Shown here one piece after another: positions 6,259 through 13,190 of a stretch of DNA of 20,599 nt. Within the stretch, counting starts at the first letter, position 1. The number at the start of each line of letters is the position of its first letter. Source of the stretch: a virus; the IMG/VR virus record IMGVR_UViG_3300050821_005864, positions 1-20,599 of that record; one strand, 5' to 3'. The position numbers and the translations under genes are program-made. The notes under the pieces are model-generated. The model saw only the letters and a list, made by a program, of their open reading frames with translations, was not told the DNA's origin and did not search any database.

Positions 6259-6496
6259 GCACGACATGCGGCGCATGTTCGATGCGATGGTATACAAGCT
6301 TCGCAAGAATGCCCATAAAGGAAAGTGGGAACACGGACGCGTCGTCGAATATATGAATCATCTCCGTGAAGAAGTAGTGGAACTATCCAATGCCATTGAG
6401 GAAGGGAAGAACACCGTGGAAATAATCCTCGAAGCTGCCGACGTAGCGAATATGGCGCTCATTCTGTGTGCAATGGCGATCGACGGGAGGGACTAA
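6200..6496 (+). CDS. mazZ: MazG-like nucleotide pyrophosphohydrolase, MazZ candidate
   Basis: This 98-aa all-alpha protein carries the MazG metal-binding signature: E57-E58-x2-E61 in REEVVEL and, 16 residues later, E78-x2-D81 in EAADVAN. The preceding VYKLRKNAHKGKW is typical of small phage MazG-like enzymes. In 2-aminoadenine phages the partner MazZ splits dGTP to dGMP, which feeds PurZ, and its position straight after purZ fits that job. Start choice is uncertain. ATG 6200 retains RIPPELRAYEHDMRRMFDAM, which looks like genuine family sequence, but it overlaps purZ by 59 nt and lacks a good ribosome-binding site. ATG 6266 avoids the overlap but trims that part. A general house-cleaning (d)NTP pyrophosphatase is the alternative function. 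The stop overlaps the next ATG (TAATG). Confidence 0.85.
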   Translation: MGLEWSRLTIRIPPELRAYEHDMRRMFDAMVYKLRKNAHKGKWEHGRVVEYMNHLREEVVELSNAIEEGKNTVEIILEAADVANMALILCAMAIDGRD

Positions 6497-6711
6497 TGGA
6501 TGATAAACAGATCGTAGATCTCGCTGTGGAAACAGCCAAGATGATGGTTAGAGCAGCGGTGCAAACGATTGGCGATGTTGATGATGAAACACGCAACCTT
6601 ACACTATCAATGGCTTTGGGGATGGTTATGGTTACCTTCAAATACATCGATAAGGATATTCCTCACACAGCCGCAGCCACTTATTTGAGGCAACATCATG
6701 ATCAGGTATAA
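6496..6711 (+). CDS. Small helical protein after mazZ, unassigned, 71 aa
   Basis: I recognise no family. The protein looks wholly helical, with many Met residues (TLSMALGMVMVTFKYID), a polar start and HH near the end. The hydrophobic middle could be a buried core helix rather than a membrane segment because it is short and flanked by charges. The ATG overlaps the mazZ stop, and GGGAGGG at 6485-6491 gives a good ribosome-binding site. The sequence around that start (GGAGGGACTAATGGA) recurs before the zinc-ribbon gene at 6732. Confidence 0.6.
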   Translation: MDDKQIVDLAVETAKMMVRAAVQTIGDVDDETRNLTLSMALGMVMVTFKYIDKDIPHTAAATYLRQHHDQV

Positions 6712-6941
6712 GCTGCTGACTGGAGGGACTAATGGAGCCCAATGAATTTGACTGTATAGATTGCCATGTTCATGTATATTCATGGTTCGGCAGAACTACA
6801 GATCGCTGCATGGTTTGCCAATGGATACACAACAGTCCGGAATTAACTGAGGAAGAGATTAATGAGATACGATTCCTTACAGCAACCCCGCTATTCAAAG
6901 TAGAGGGGCCTGATAATGATCAGATATAAGCTGCTAACTGG
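6698..6941 (+). repeat. Direct repeat pair (26 bp, 2 mismatches) flanking the zinc-ribbon gene
   Basis: Positions 6698-6723 and 6916-6941 match at 24 of 26 bases and start 218 bp apart. Both read as ATG followed by codons for IRYKLLTGG. In the second copy this is the start of the 42-aa gene at 6916. In the first it runs into a stop after 15 codons. The repeat therefore looks like a duplicated gene start left when the zinc-ribbon gene was inserted or duplicated between them. Confidence 0.8.
6732..6929 (+). CDS. Small zinc-ribbon protein, 65 aa
   Basis: Two CxxC knuckles, CIDC near residue 8 and CMVC near residue 27, flank a short loop (HVHVYSWFGRTTDR) and make a likely structural zinc-binding ribbon. 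The remaining 35 residues are acidic and helical (ELTEEEINEIRF). Similar short proteins with DCIDC...C..C are common hypothetical proteins in phages and proteobacteria. Their function is unknown, with nucleic-acid or protein contact the usual guess. GGAGG at 6721-6725 lies 6 nt before the ATG. The gene is bracketed by the 26-bp direct repeat, and its end overlaps the start of the gene at 6916 by 14 nt. Confidence 0.7.
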   Translation: MEPNEFDCIDCHVHVYSWFGRTTDRCMVCQWIHNSPELTEEEINEIRFLTATPLFKVEGPDNDQI

Positions 6942-7044
6942 TGGTTTGCTCTGCCAGCAAGATAAGTGGGGAATATGGTGGGTCGTAGCTATATTCGCTC
7001 GCGGTAGACTGTGGTGGGTTACTGAAAAGGTGCCAGTTTCATGA
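6916..7044 (+). CDS. Tiny Trp-rich protein before the helicase, 42 aa
   Basis: This ORF encodes 42 residues starting MIRYKLLTGG, with five Trp residues (WGIWWVVAIFARG, RLWWVTEK) and a basic bias. The central WWVVAIFA stretch could touch a membrane but is too short for a confident transmembrane call. It is supported by exact packing: its start overlaps the zinc-ribbon gene, and its TGA overlaps the helicase ATG in an ATGA junction. Its first nine codons are duplicated at 6698. The function is unknown. Confidence 0.5.
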   Translation: MIRYKLLTGGLLCQQDKWGIWWVVAIFARGRLWWVTEKVPVS

Positions 7045-8444
7045 GTCAGCTTGATCCAGTTCAGGTCGCCGCGCTTGAAGCCTCCAAGGGTAGGCACGGG
7101 TTTGGATTTTGGATGGAGATGGGCCTCGGCAAGACATTAACGGCGTTAACTGAGTTCCAGCAGGGGGTTGCGAATGGCACAACGCGAATGGTTGCAGTTT
7201 GTCCGAACACGTTCAAAGGCGGATGGGCCGAAGAAGTTAACAAACACGGGATGGACGTTGAAACTCACGTCTTCCAGAGCGGTACATGGGCTAGTGACGC
7301 GTTCTTTAGACAGCGCTACGAGCGGCCTCCTCTGCTCATTGTTAATTACGAAGCGATCAGAAGCCCGGCCATACACGATCGTATTCTCGATTGGATGTCG
7401 AGAAAACCCTGCTATATCGCATTTGATGAATCCATCCAGATTAAAACTCATGACGCTCTACAGACCAAAGCGTCTATATCCCTTTCGCGAGCAGCAGCGG
7501 TTCGACGCATCCTTACAGGAAAGCCCACAACTCAAGGTCCTCACGATTTATGGGCTCAGATGCGAGCTATCGGCCAACTGGAGGGACGCAACTTTTACGC
7601 GTTCCGTGGTATGTTCTGTAGGATGGGCGGATTTAAAAATAAACAAGTCATCGGTTCCCAGAACGAGGATATGTTAGCCCAACTCATCGAGCCCCACGTG
7701 TTCCGCGCCACCAAAGAAGATTGGCTGTTCAGCATTCCCAAAGTGTACACCATCCGTGAATACGAGATGACGCAGGAACAGCGCGCTCAATATCGGAGCA
7801 TGGAACGCGAGTTCGTGCTATGGCTGAATGACGAAGACGTCGTTACGGTGGACGCAGCCATCACGAAATACATGAAGCTAGTTCAAATCCAATGCGGATT
7901 CATCATCGACACCGACAACGAATCAAAAGTGAGTGTTATCTGTGAACCCAGGAACAATCCGCGTGTTCGTGCATTGCTGAATATTCTTACCGACGAGGTA
8001 GCTGGCAAGGCCATAGTCGTATACATTCACCGATATACGTTCCAAATCTTGAGTGAAGTATTAAAGGAGTACAACCCGGCTCGAATCACAGGGGGCATGA
8101 AACCAGATGAAATCGACGAACAAGTCCACAAATTCAATGACGACCCAAGTTGTCGTCTCATTCTGGTACAAGAGCGAGCAGGGAAATATGGGCTCACGCT
8201 TCTTGGGGACGCTAGTCCAGGAAATAGATGCGCCACTACCATCTTCTTTGAAAATTCCTACAGCCTCGACGATCGCGCCCAAATCGAGGATAGAAACCAT
8301 AGGCGCGGGCAAGATGCCAATTCGGTCACCTATATTGACTTATGCGGAACCTCGATGGACCGGAATGTCATCCACGCTTTGCAACGCAAAGAAAGTATAT
8401 TCAAGGCTGTATTCAGCCATATTCGGAAGGCAATTCCAGCATGA
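7041..8444 (+). CDS. SNF2-like superfamily-2 helicase/ATPase
   Basis: This 467-aa protein is a compact SNF2-type DNA helicase or translocase of the kind found in phage replication modules. Walker A is MEMGLGKT (K31), motif Ia is VCPNTFKGGW, and motif II is DESI (D129-E130), where most SNF2 proteins have DEAH/DEGH. Motif III is ILTGKPTTQGPHDLWAQ. In the second RecA lobe, IVVYIHRYTFQILSEVL matches motif IV, GLTLLGDA matches motif V, and QIEDRNHRRGQ (about 414-424) is motif VI with its arginine fingers. Likely work is remodelling forks or recombination intermediates, or displacing proteins from DNA. The ATG overlaps the upstream stop, and GGTG at 7030-7033 provides a modest ribosome-binding site. 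Length is normal for phage SNF2-like proteins and no domain appears missing. Confidence 0.88.
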   Translation: MSQLDPVQVAALEASKGRHGFGFWMEMGLGKTLTALTEFQQGVANGTTRMVAVCPNTFKGGWAEEVNKHGMDVETHVFQSGTWASDAFFRQRYERPPLLIVNYEAIRSPAIHDRILDWMSRKPCYIAFDESIQIKTHDALQTKASISLSRAAAVRRILTGKPTTQGPHDLWAQMRAIGQLEGRNFYAFRGMFCRMGGFKNKQVIGSQNEDMLAQLIEPHVFRATKEDWLFSIPKVYTIREYEMTQEQRAQYRSMEREFVLWLNDEDVVTVDAAITKYMKLVQIQCGFIIDTDNESKVSVICEPRNNPRVRALLNILTDEVAGKAIVVYIHRYTFQILSEVLKEYNPARITGGMKPDEIDEQVHKFNDDPSCRLILVQERAGKYGLTLLGDASPGNRCATTIFFENSYSLDDRAQIEDRNHRRGQDANSVTYIDLCGTSMDRNVIHALQRKESIFKAVFSHIRKAIPA

Positions 8445-8758
8445 AAAGAAGTAAAGGCAAATCACTCGGTGGAACAGGTAAGTGGGCTCCGAAGCTCACA
8501 TTCGAGGAGCGCTGCGGATTTTACTATGCGTTCCTACTTGGAATACCGCGCGAAGTAATCGTTCGAGCTTCCGGGCTTAATCGAGGAACTGTAGTGAGGC
8601 TTACTAACAGGAAATATAAAGCCTACGGCGAAGTTCATCTGAAATTCGATGAACTGCAATCAGATGCATTCCGTGAACGGTATTATACTCCGGAGATAGT
8701 TGCGCGGCTGGCGGCGGCCCAGCCCCCTGCCCCTGCCCCAGCTGCGCCAGGTGTATGA
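8441..8758 (+). CDS. Small helix-turn-helix protein with Pro/Ala tail
   Basis: This 105-aa basic protein has a probable helix-turn-helix at residues 34-56 (LGIPREVIVRASGLNRGTVV). After it come RLTNRKYKAYGEVHLKF, an aromatic ERYYTPEIVARL segment, and a low-complexity tail of alternating Pro and Ala (92-103). It may regulate early transcription as the last gene of the + block, or take part in DNA packaging as small-terminase-like proteins do. The sequence does not decide between these. The ATG overlaps the helicase stop in an ATGA junction. The stop at 8758 ends the early block just before the convergent late operon. Confidence 0.65.
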   Translation: MKRSKGKSLGGTGKWAPKLTFEERCGFYYAFLLGIPREVIVRASGLNRGTVVRLTNRKYKAYGEVHLKFDELQSDAFRERYYTPEIVARLAAAQPPAPAPAAPGV

Positions 8759-8828
8759 CTTGTGTATGGATCAGTGTATGAGGTGCAGTGGCGGCTGGCA
8801 TACGTATAGCTCCCTGTACAGCTAGTGG
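8759..8828. other. Convergent junction between early and late blocks
   Basis: Seventy bases separate the converging gene ends. The left edge has three GTGTATG units (8751-8757, 8762-8768, 8774-8780) at 11-12 bp spacing. Further on there is a palindrome ATACGTAT (8800-8807) and a weak 5-bp stem TAGCT/AGCTA (8807-8811 with 8820-8824). I see no convincing GC-rich bidirectional terminator. Confidence 0.5.
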
Positions 8829-10346
8829 TCATTGATTTGCCGTTACTCCGCCGATCATTCCACGACGAATGAGGTCCTGGAGAGCCGTGTCATTATAGGG
8901 AGCGGCGGTTCCACTAGCTGTTCGGCGAGCCGCGTCAACCAGATTCGCCGTAGACCTGCTACTTACAGCCCCTGTCGCTCGACCTACAAGCGGAACGCCT
9001 GCCGCGATGCCACCGATAGAAGCAATAGCCGTACCAAGTCCTCCGCCGACATGTTCCCCTCCTGCCCCCGCTGCTGCTAACATAGCGACTTCTGGAAGCA
9101 TATGTCCGATGCGCCAGGAATGGGCACTGATATAATCAGCCGCATTTCCAGTATTGGTCCCCTGTTGAATCTTTCTGAGAGCATCGAATGAATCCTGAGG
9201 AATATCCGGGTCGGTTCGTAGATATTGACCGACAGCAGGGCGAACCCCTGCTCCACCCAATCTAGCCTCGTTCTGTATCTGATCCAACCGATCGAATATA
9301 TCAGCCGTCTGTTGCGCGCCTCGCGCTTGTCCAATCGCAGCCGGAACATCCGTCGGATCCATCCCTTTGGGAACCTTAGCGGGGGGCTGATTCTGCATCA
9401 GATCCTCAAGTCGTCGATGCAATATATCGCCATACGCTGAATCGCCGTCTGGAAGCGCCAGAGCTGCCTTCTGCCAATCATGGACATCCTTCACCGAGAA
9501 TGGTTGGCCCTCTGTAGTGGCGTCAGCGAATTTAGTAAATAACGTGTGGGCATCGCCATTTCCTACTTTAGTCATTGGTTGACCGCCAGCCGTTGCTTGA
9601 CCCCAGGCATCACGCGACACCCCTTGAAGTTGCAGCGGAGACCAGAACACGCCCTTGGTCTTGTCCCACATATTCGCCGCCGCGTCCTTCAAGTCATCGG
9701 TGGACGGCATATTTGGCATAATCTTACGCAATCCAGCTATTTTTTGGGCTAATGGCCCAATAATACCCCCTCCCACTGTTCCCTCAGCGCCAGCTTTCTC
9801 CATCTCTTCTGGACTCTTGCCCTCCGCTCCCGCCTGGAATGTGCTGGCGGTTCCGCCTTCGATTGCCGATGGGACCAGCCCGCCAGCAACATTGGCTAAA
9901 GGCCCGGATACGGCCTTCGCTACAGGGCCGAATATCTTGCCTGGACCCATAGTGTATCCAGCTCCGCCAGTCAAAGTAGACAGAACCGGCCCCAATTTCT
10001 CCTGATTAGCCTCGGTCTGCGCCTGTTCCTGAGCAAGCGGAGTTCCGGAAATCGCCGATGCAATGCGATTGTCCAATCCGCCAGTAAATCCGTGAAGAAA
10101 GTTACTCATACCAGCTTGCGCCCCTTGGTATTGTTTCCAGGGGGCTAGGAATATGTTAGCGAATCTGGCATCCATCGGTGAAGGCTGGTTCGTCGATGCG
10201 CCCGACGAACCAGCCGCCGGAGAGGAATTGGGAGGCGCTCCCCCTCCGGTTTTCTGGCCACCCAGTGCCGCATTCATTTCGGCTGGCGTGGCGTCATCGG
10301 GGAACTCGTGGATAGTTCCGTCGGCGTCAGTTACTGTCTGTGTCAT
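8829..10346 (-). CDS. Putative internal virion/DNA-ejection protein, 505 aa
   Basis: This is the last gene of the late operon. The N-terminus DADGTIHEFPDDATPAEMNAALGG resembles a short N-terminal motif I have seen on large phage virion and ejection proteins. It is followed by a Gly/Pro/Ser-rich linker (about 30-58). The middle has Gly/Ala-rich hydrophobic stretches (LSTLTGGAGYTMGPG, GTVGGGIIGPLAQKIAG) and the C-terminal part has another (GIAAGVPLVGRATGAVSS). These suit a protein that leaves the capsid and inserts into or crosses the envelope during DNA entry. There is no catalytic motif. The ATG overlaps the upstream stop (ATGA). In T7-like particles the comparable slot holds gp16, but no lytic domain is present in this protein, so the ejection role is inference from position and composition. 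Confidence 0.6.
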   Translation of the reverse strand: MTQTVTDADGTIHEFPDDATPAEMNAALGGQKTGGGAPPNSSPAAGSSGASTNQPSPMDARFANIFLAPWKQYQGAQAGMSNFLHGFTGGLDNRIASAISGTPLAQEQAQTEANQEKLGPVLSTLTGGAGYTMGPGKIFGPVAKAVSGPLANVAGGLVPSAIEGGTASTFQAGAEGKSPEEMEKAGAEGTVGGGIIGPLAQKIAGLRKIMPNMPSTDDLKDAAANMWDKTKGVFWSPLQLQGVSRDAWGQATAGGQPMTKVGNGDAHTLFTKFADATTEGQPFSVKDVHDWQKAALALPDGDSAYGDILHRRLEDLMQNQPPAKVPKGMDPTDVPAAIGQARGAQQTADIFDRLDQIQNEARLGGAGVRPAVGQYLRTDPDIPQDSFDALRKIQQGTNTGNAADYISAHSWRIGHMLPEVAMLAAAGAGGEHVGGGLGTAIASIGGIAAGVPLVGRATGAVSSRSTANLVDAARRTASGTAAPYNDTALQDLIRRGMIGGVTANQ

Positions 10347-12127
10347 TGTGGCACCAAATTACCGTTCGCATCGCGTTTCCATTGTTTAGTCTGCGCCGCT
10401 GCCCCTTTGAGCTGATCGTCCAGTTCCTTAGGAACTGGCATGCCAGCTTTATCGTAGACGATGCGCAGTTGACCAGCTATCTTATTGCGATAATCTGTAA
10501 TGGCTTTTTTGTAGTCCGTCCCTGGTATTGTCTGGTCGTGCAATCGGCTCTGCGCCTCGGTTCCAGCCGCGAATTCAGTGCCTAGAATTCGGCCAACTCC
10601 CTTAAGTGATTCCACCGCCGACACGCCAGCCGAACCAGATAACTGGTCTATCTTCGCTTGCAACGAAGCCCCCGCCGTTCCAGGCATCGCACGGATAACC
10701 TTCCCGATGCCGGTTCCGCCCCATCCGGTCAGGCTCTCAAGGCTCTTATCATTAATAATATCGTCGGCTAGCTTGAGTTGTTCGGTGATCTTCTGAGTTG
10801 CATCGGGCAGCTGGTTCTGAGCGTTCATCTTCTGTTGTGTCTGCAGCAACGCTGATTGGGTCATAGCCTCCTTCATTCCGGCATTCTTTGCATTCCACTC
10901 GTCGAATGAAGGTTTGGGCTGTCCCTCCGGAACTTGAGACATGGCAAGGCGGTAATCCTTCATACCCTCGGTCGGATTCATGCCACCCGATGCCAGCCAA
11001 TCATTGAATGCAACCGGCTGGCGCTTTCCAGCAAGCTCATCATTAGCGTAGAACGAGTAATTCTTGATTTGTTCAGTCGGTAGTTTTGTATCCTGCTGTG
11101 TCTTCGCCGTCTGTGCCTGAATAGCGGCGACGTCAGCCTGCGTCTTCGGAATAGTGGCCATAGTCGCTGCAGTGTCCGCTTTTGACTTTTCCAATGCCGC
11201 TGCAGCAGCTGGCTGAATGGTTGGGGTCCTTGCTTGAACCTCAGCCGTCTCCGCGCCTGTCTTGGCGATAGTTGCCGCCGCTGCTGGGGCAATGGTGGGC
11301 AATCTAGCCTGAGCCTCAGCTGTGTCCGCCTGAGTCTTGGCGATAGTAGCCGCCGCCGCTGGAGCAATAGTAGGCGTTCTAGCCTTAGCTTCGGCTGTCG
11401 CCGCTGCTGCTTGATCTGTCTCGGCCTGCGTTTTAGCGATGGTGAATGGAATGGATCCAGTCTCAGCGGTTGTTTTAGCAGTAGTTGCGCCAGCCTCTGC
11501 CGTTTGAGCAACATGAAGCGGATCAGCCTGAACCAACTTCTGACGCTCAATTTCAGTCATCAACTCTGGGAGCTTGCCTGCCTGAATATAGGCCGTAACC
11601 TGCTCGACTGGCATGTTAAGCTGCTTAGCGTACATCGGCGCGTTCTGCAATTGTTGCAGGAGCATGTTGCGCTGCCACATCGTCTGCTGCAACGCAGCAA
11701 CAGTTTGAAGCTGATCGCCAGCGGAAGGCATAGACTTGTTCAAGTCCGACATTGCGCCAATCATGTTGTCTCGATCTTGCTGATTGTGGCTGAATGCACC
11801 CGCAAGGAGGCCGAGGCCAGTATTAATTGAAGCGTTAGCTTGTTGGCGTTGCATCAATTGCAGATACAATTGCCCCATGTCCTGAGGAGTCTGATAAGCT
11901 TGCGGCTGAGGCGGAGCCTGTTGCTGTTGTTGCTGGGGCGGTTGCCCCGGCGAATTAGCGCCACCACCTTGCTGAGCAAGCCCAGGAGCAGCCGCTCCTG
12001 CGCCAGGACCCGGAACAGGCCCGGAACGCGAACCCGCTTGACCAGGGTACTGTCCCAATTGCTGGGCAAGCTGCGCCTGAGGGTTCGGTTGCCCCATCAG
12101 CGAGAATAACAGATCACCGATCGCCAT
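10343..12127 (-). CDS. Large Ala/Gln-rich putative internal virion protein with 25-residue repeats
   Basis: This 594-aa protein has three parts. Residues 1-80 are Gly/Pro/Gln-rich with a run of six Gln. Residues 85-230 are helical and Gln/Met-rich. Residues about 231-345 hold tandem repeats of about 25 residues with the pattern AKTxAxTAExQARxPTIxPAAAAxI. A helical C-terminal region follows, with a Gly-rich turn (LTGWGGTGIGKVIRAMPG). The repeats would form long amphipathic helices or coiled coils, as in ejection-channel proteins. No enzyme motif is visible. The start ATG overlaps the upstream stop (TAATG), with a GAGGG ribosome-binding site shortly upstream. Position before the 505-aa protein suggests the two act together in the particle. 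I do not recognise a named family. Confidence 0.6.
   Translation of the reverse strand: MAIGDLLFSLMGQPNPQAQLAQQLGQYPGQAGSRSGPVPGPGAGAAAPGLAQQGGGANSPGQPPQQQQQQAPPQPQAYQTPQDMGQLYLQLMQRQQANASINTGLGLLAGAFSHNQQDRDNMIGAMSDLNKSMPSAGDQLQTVAALQQTMWQRNMLLQQLQNAPMYAKQLNMPVEQVTAYIQAGKLPELMTEIERQKLVQADPLHVAQTAEAGATTAKTTAETGSIPFTIAKTQAETDQAAAATAEAKARTPTIAPAAAATIAKTQADTAEAQARLPTIAPAAAATIAKTGAETAEVQARTPTIQPAAAAALEKSKADTAATMATIPKTQADVAAIQAQTAKTQQDTKLPTEQIKNYSFYANDELAGKRQPVAFNDWLASGGMNPTEGMKDYRLAMSQVPEGQPKPSFDEWNAKNAGMKEAMTQSALLQTQQKMNAQNQLPDATQKITEQLKLADDIINDKSLESLTGWGGTGIGKVIRAMPGTAGASLQAKIDQLSGSAGVSAVESLKGVGRILGTEFAAGTEAQSRLHDQTIPGTDYKKAITDYRNKIAGQLRIVYDKAGMPVPKELDDQLKGAAAQTKQWKRDANGNLVPQ
11093..11437 (-). 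repeat. Tandem repeat region coding for 25-residue units
   Basis: On the - strand this stretch encodes successive units beginning AKT at residues 231 (with a 7-residue insertion), 263 and 288, then a degenerate fourth unit. The DNA copies diverge mainly at third codon positions, so the repeats look old and kept at protein level. Long open frames on other frames here are by-products of the repeat. Confidence 0.75.
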
Positions 12128-12369
12128 TAGTTACCCTCACCCGAAACCCAAATAGCAGTTGCCCCGGTAGGTGGAGTTGTTCCGTATGAAACGACCCAAA
12201 CTACCGTCGGTCCAGTGGGCAGTAATCCGCCGTACCCCATGATATGGGTTTCGGTGGCGACAAGGGCCGCCGGACCCGGACCACCATATGAGACAATTTG
12301 AACTGGAGAAGCAGTGTTTCCAGGAGGTCGAATGCCATACCCTGCAATCCAGATTGGTGTCGCAGCCAT
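12127..12369 (-). CDS. Small internally repeated YG protein, 80 aa
   Basis: The protein consists of about four units of 17-20 residues. Each is built on a hydrophobic strand ending in (S/G)YG and followed by a Pro/Gly turn: WIAGYGIRPPG, IVSYGGPGP, IMGYGGLLPTG and VVSYGTTPPTG. This suggests a small beta-solenoid or stacked beta structure. There is no signal peptide and no recognised family. Its start overlaps the stop of the upstream gene (TAATG), and its stop overlaps the start of the 594-aa gene the same way, so it is firmly embedded in the late operon. A minor virion component is likely. Confidence 0.65.
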   Translation of the reverse strand: MAATPIWIAGYGIRPPGNTASPVQIVSYGGPGPAALVATETHIMGYGGLLPTGPTVVWVVSYGTTPPTGATAIWVSGEGN

Positions 12370-13190
12370 TATTTCTGTCCACCTAACGCGGCGAAGAATG
12401 GATTGTTCGCGCCAAATGAGACGCCGGAGGAACCGCCGCCCAAGCCTGGCGCAGCTTGCTGGCCGATTCCGCCTTGTTGCCAGTTCTTAATAAAGTTGTT
12501 CAGGATTCCCTGGCCTTGAGGGCCGCCCCCAGCTTGCGATTGAGCAGCGGTGAATGGTGCGCCGGGGGTAACTGGATTTCCAGGATTTGCTAACAAGCTC
12601 AGCGCGTTCTGGTATGAATTCGGCTGACTGGGTTGCATCTGAGGCGCAGCTTGTTGCGCTCCCTGTTGCATCTGGTTGAAGGCATCGTAGCCTGCACCTT
12701 GGAGATACGCGCCCATTCCTGGGCCGCCGCCCTTAGGATTATTGCCGGAGGCGACGAAACTGTCGGACGGTGTTGCCGCCACGCCAGCTTGATACTCTTG
12801 CATGGCAGCTTGAGCCGGACCCCGTTGCTGTGGCGTTAGCGCCTGCCATTGCTGGCTATTCAAACCGCCGAATGGCTGCGCCACCGCCGTGTTCTGACCT
12901 TGCGGGACTTGAATGCCGGCGAACGGATTGCTTGACGGCGCAGCAGAAGACCCGCCCCCGATCCCAGGCGAGCTATTCAGCGTCATTCCCGGCTGAGAAG
13001 CAGGGAGCTGAATAGGCTGACCAGTTCCTGCGTTTACTGGTGCCCCGGCATATTGAGTTGGCCAACCAGGCATCTGACCTGGACCGCCGAATGAGGTATA
13101 CGGATTCGACCATTGGCCCGGATCGGGGTATTGGCCCGCCTGAGCGTAGTTATACTGCGGGAATAGGCTAGCGTTCGATCCGTCAACCAT
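12369..13190 (-). CDS. Pro/Gly/Gln-rich low-complexity virion-cluster protein, 273 aa
   Basis: Composition is strongly biased to Gly, Pro, Gln, Ala and Asn along the whole length (QYPDPGQWSNPYTSFGGPG, LPASQPGMTLNSSPGIGGG). No domain, membrane segment or enzyme motif is recognisable. It is probably intrinsically disordered. The start ATG overlaps the upstream stop by 8 nt, and the end overlaps the 80-aa gene. A PGMTLNS phrase near residue 88 echoes PGTTLNS in the neighbouring 134-aa protein, which hints that the two share ancestry. The late-operon position suggests a virion or assembly role. Confidence 0.6.
   Translation of the reverse strand: MVDGSNASLFPQYNYAQAGQYPDPGQWSNPYTSFGGPGQMPGWPTQYAGAPVNAGTGQPIQLPASQPGMTLNSSPGIGGGSSAAPSSNPFAGIQVPQGQNTAVAQPFGGLNSQQWQALTPQQRGPAQAAMQEYQAGVAATPSDSFVASGNNPKGGGPGMGAYLQGAGYDAFNQMQQGAQQAAPQMQPSQPNSYQNALSLLANPGNPVTPGAPFTAAQSQAGGGPQGQGILNNFIKNWQQGGIGQQAAPGLGGGSSGVSFGANNPFFAALGGQK

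Noticed and set aside
8751-8780. Three GTGTATG units as an iteron-like array
   Set aside because: Only three 7-bp units with uneven spacing, the first inside coding sequence. Not enough for an origin or operator claim.
8766-8825. Possible 19-codon ORF with a CxxC pair (CMRC), readable as a +1 frameshift extension of the HTH gene
   Set aside because: It is too short, has no slippery site that I can identify, and shows no ribosome-binding site. The HTH gene ends plausibly with its Pro/Ala tail.
10978-11550. 190-codon open frame on the - strand in another frame of the repeat region
   Set aside because: The product is an Arg/Leu/Gln low-complexity by-product of the same 75-bp repeats and overlaps a well-supported gene throughout.
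11234-11830. 198-codon open frame on the + strand opposite the 594-aa gene
   Set aside because: It lies antisense to the Ala-rich repeats. Its Leu/Arg/Ser-rich product is what the complement of that repeat yields, and it has no neighbours or ribosome-binding site on that strand.
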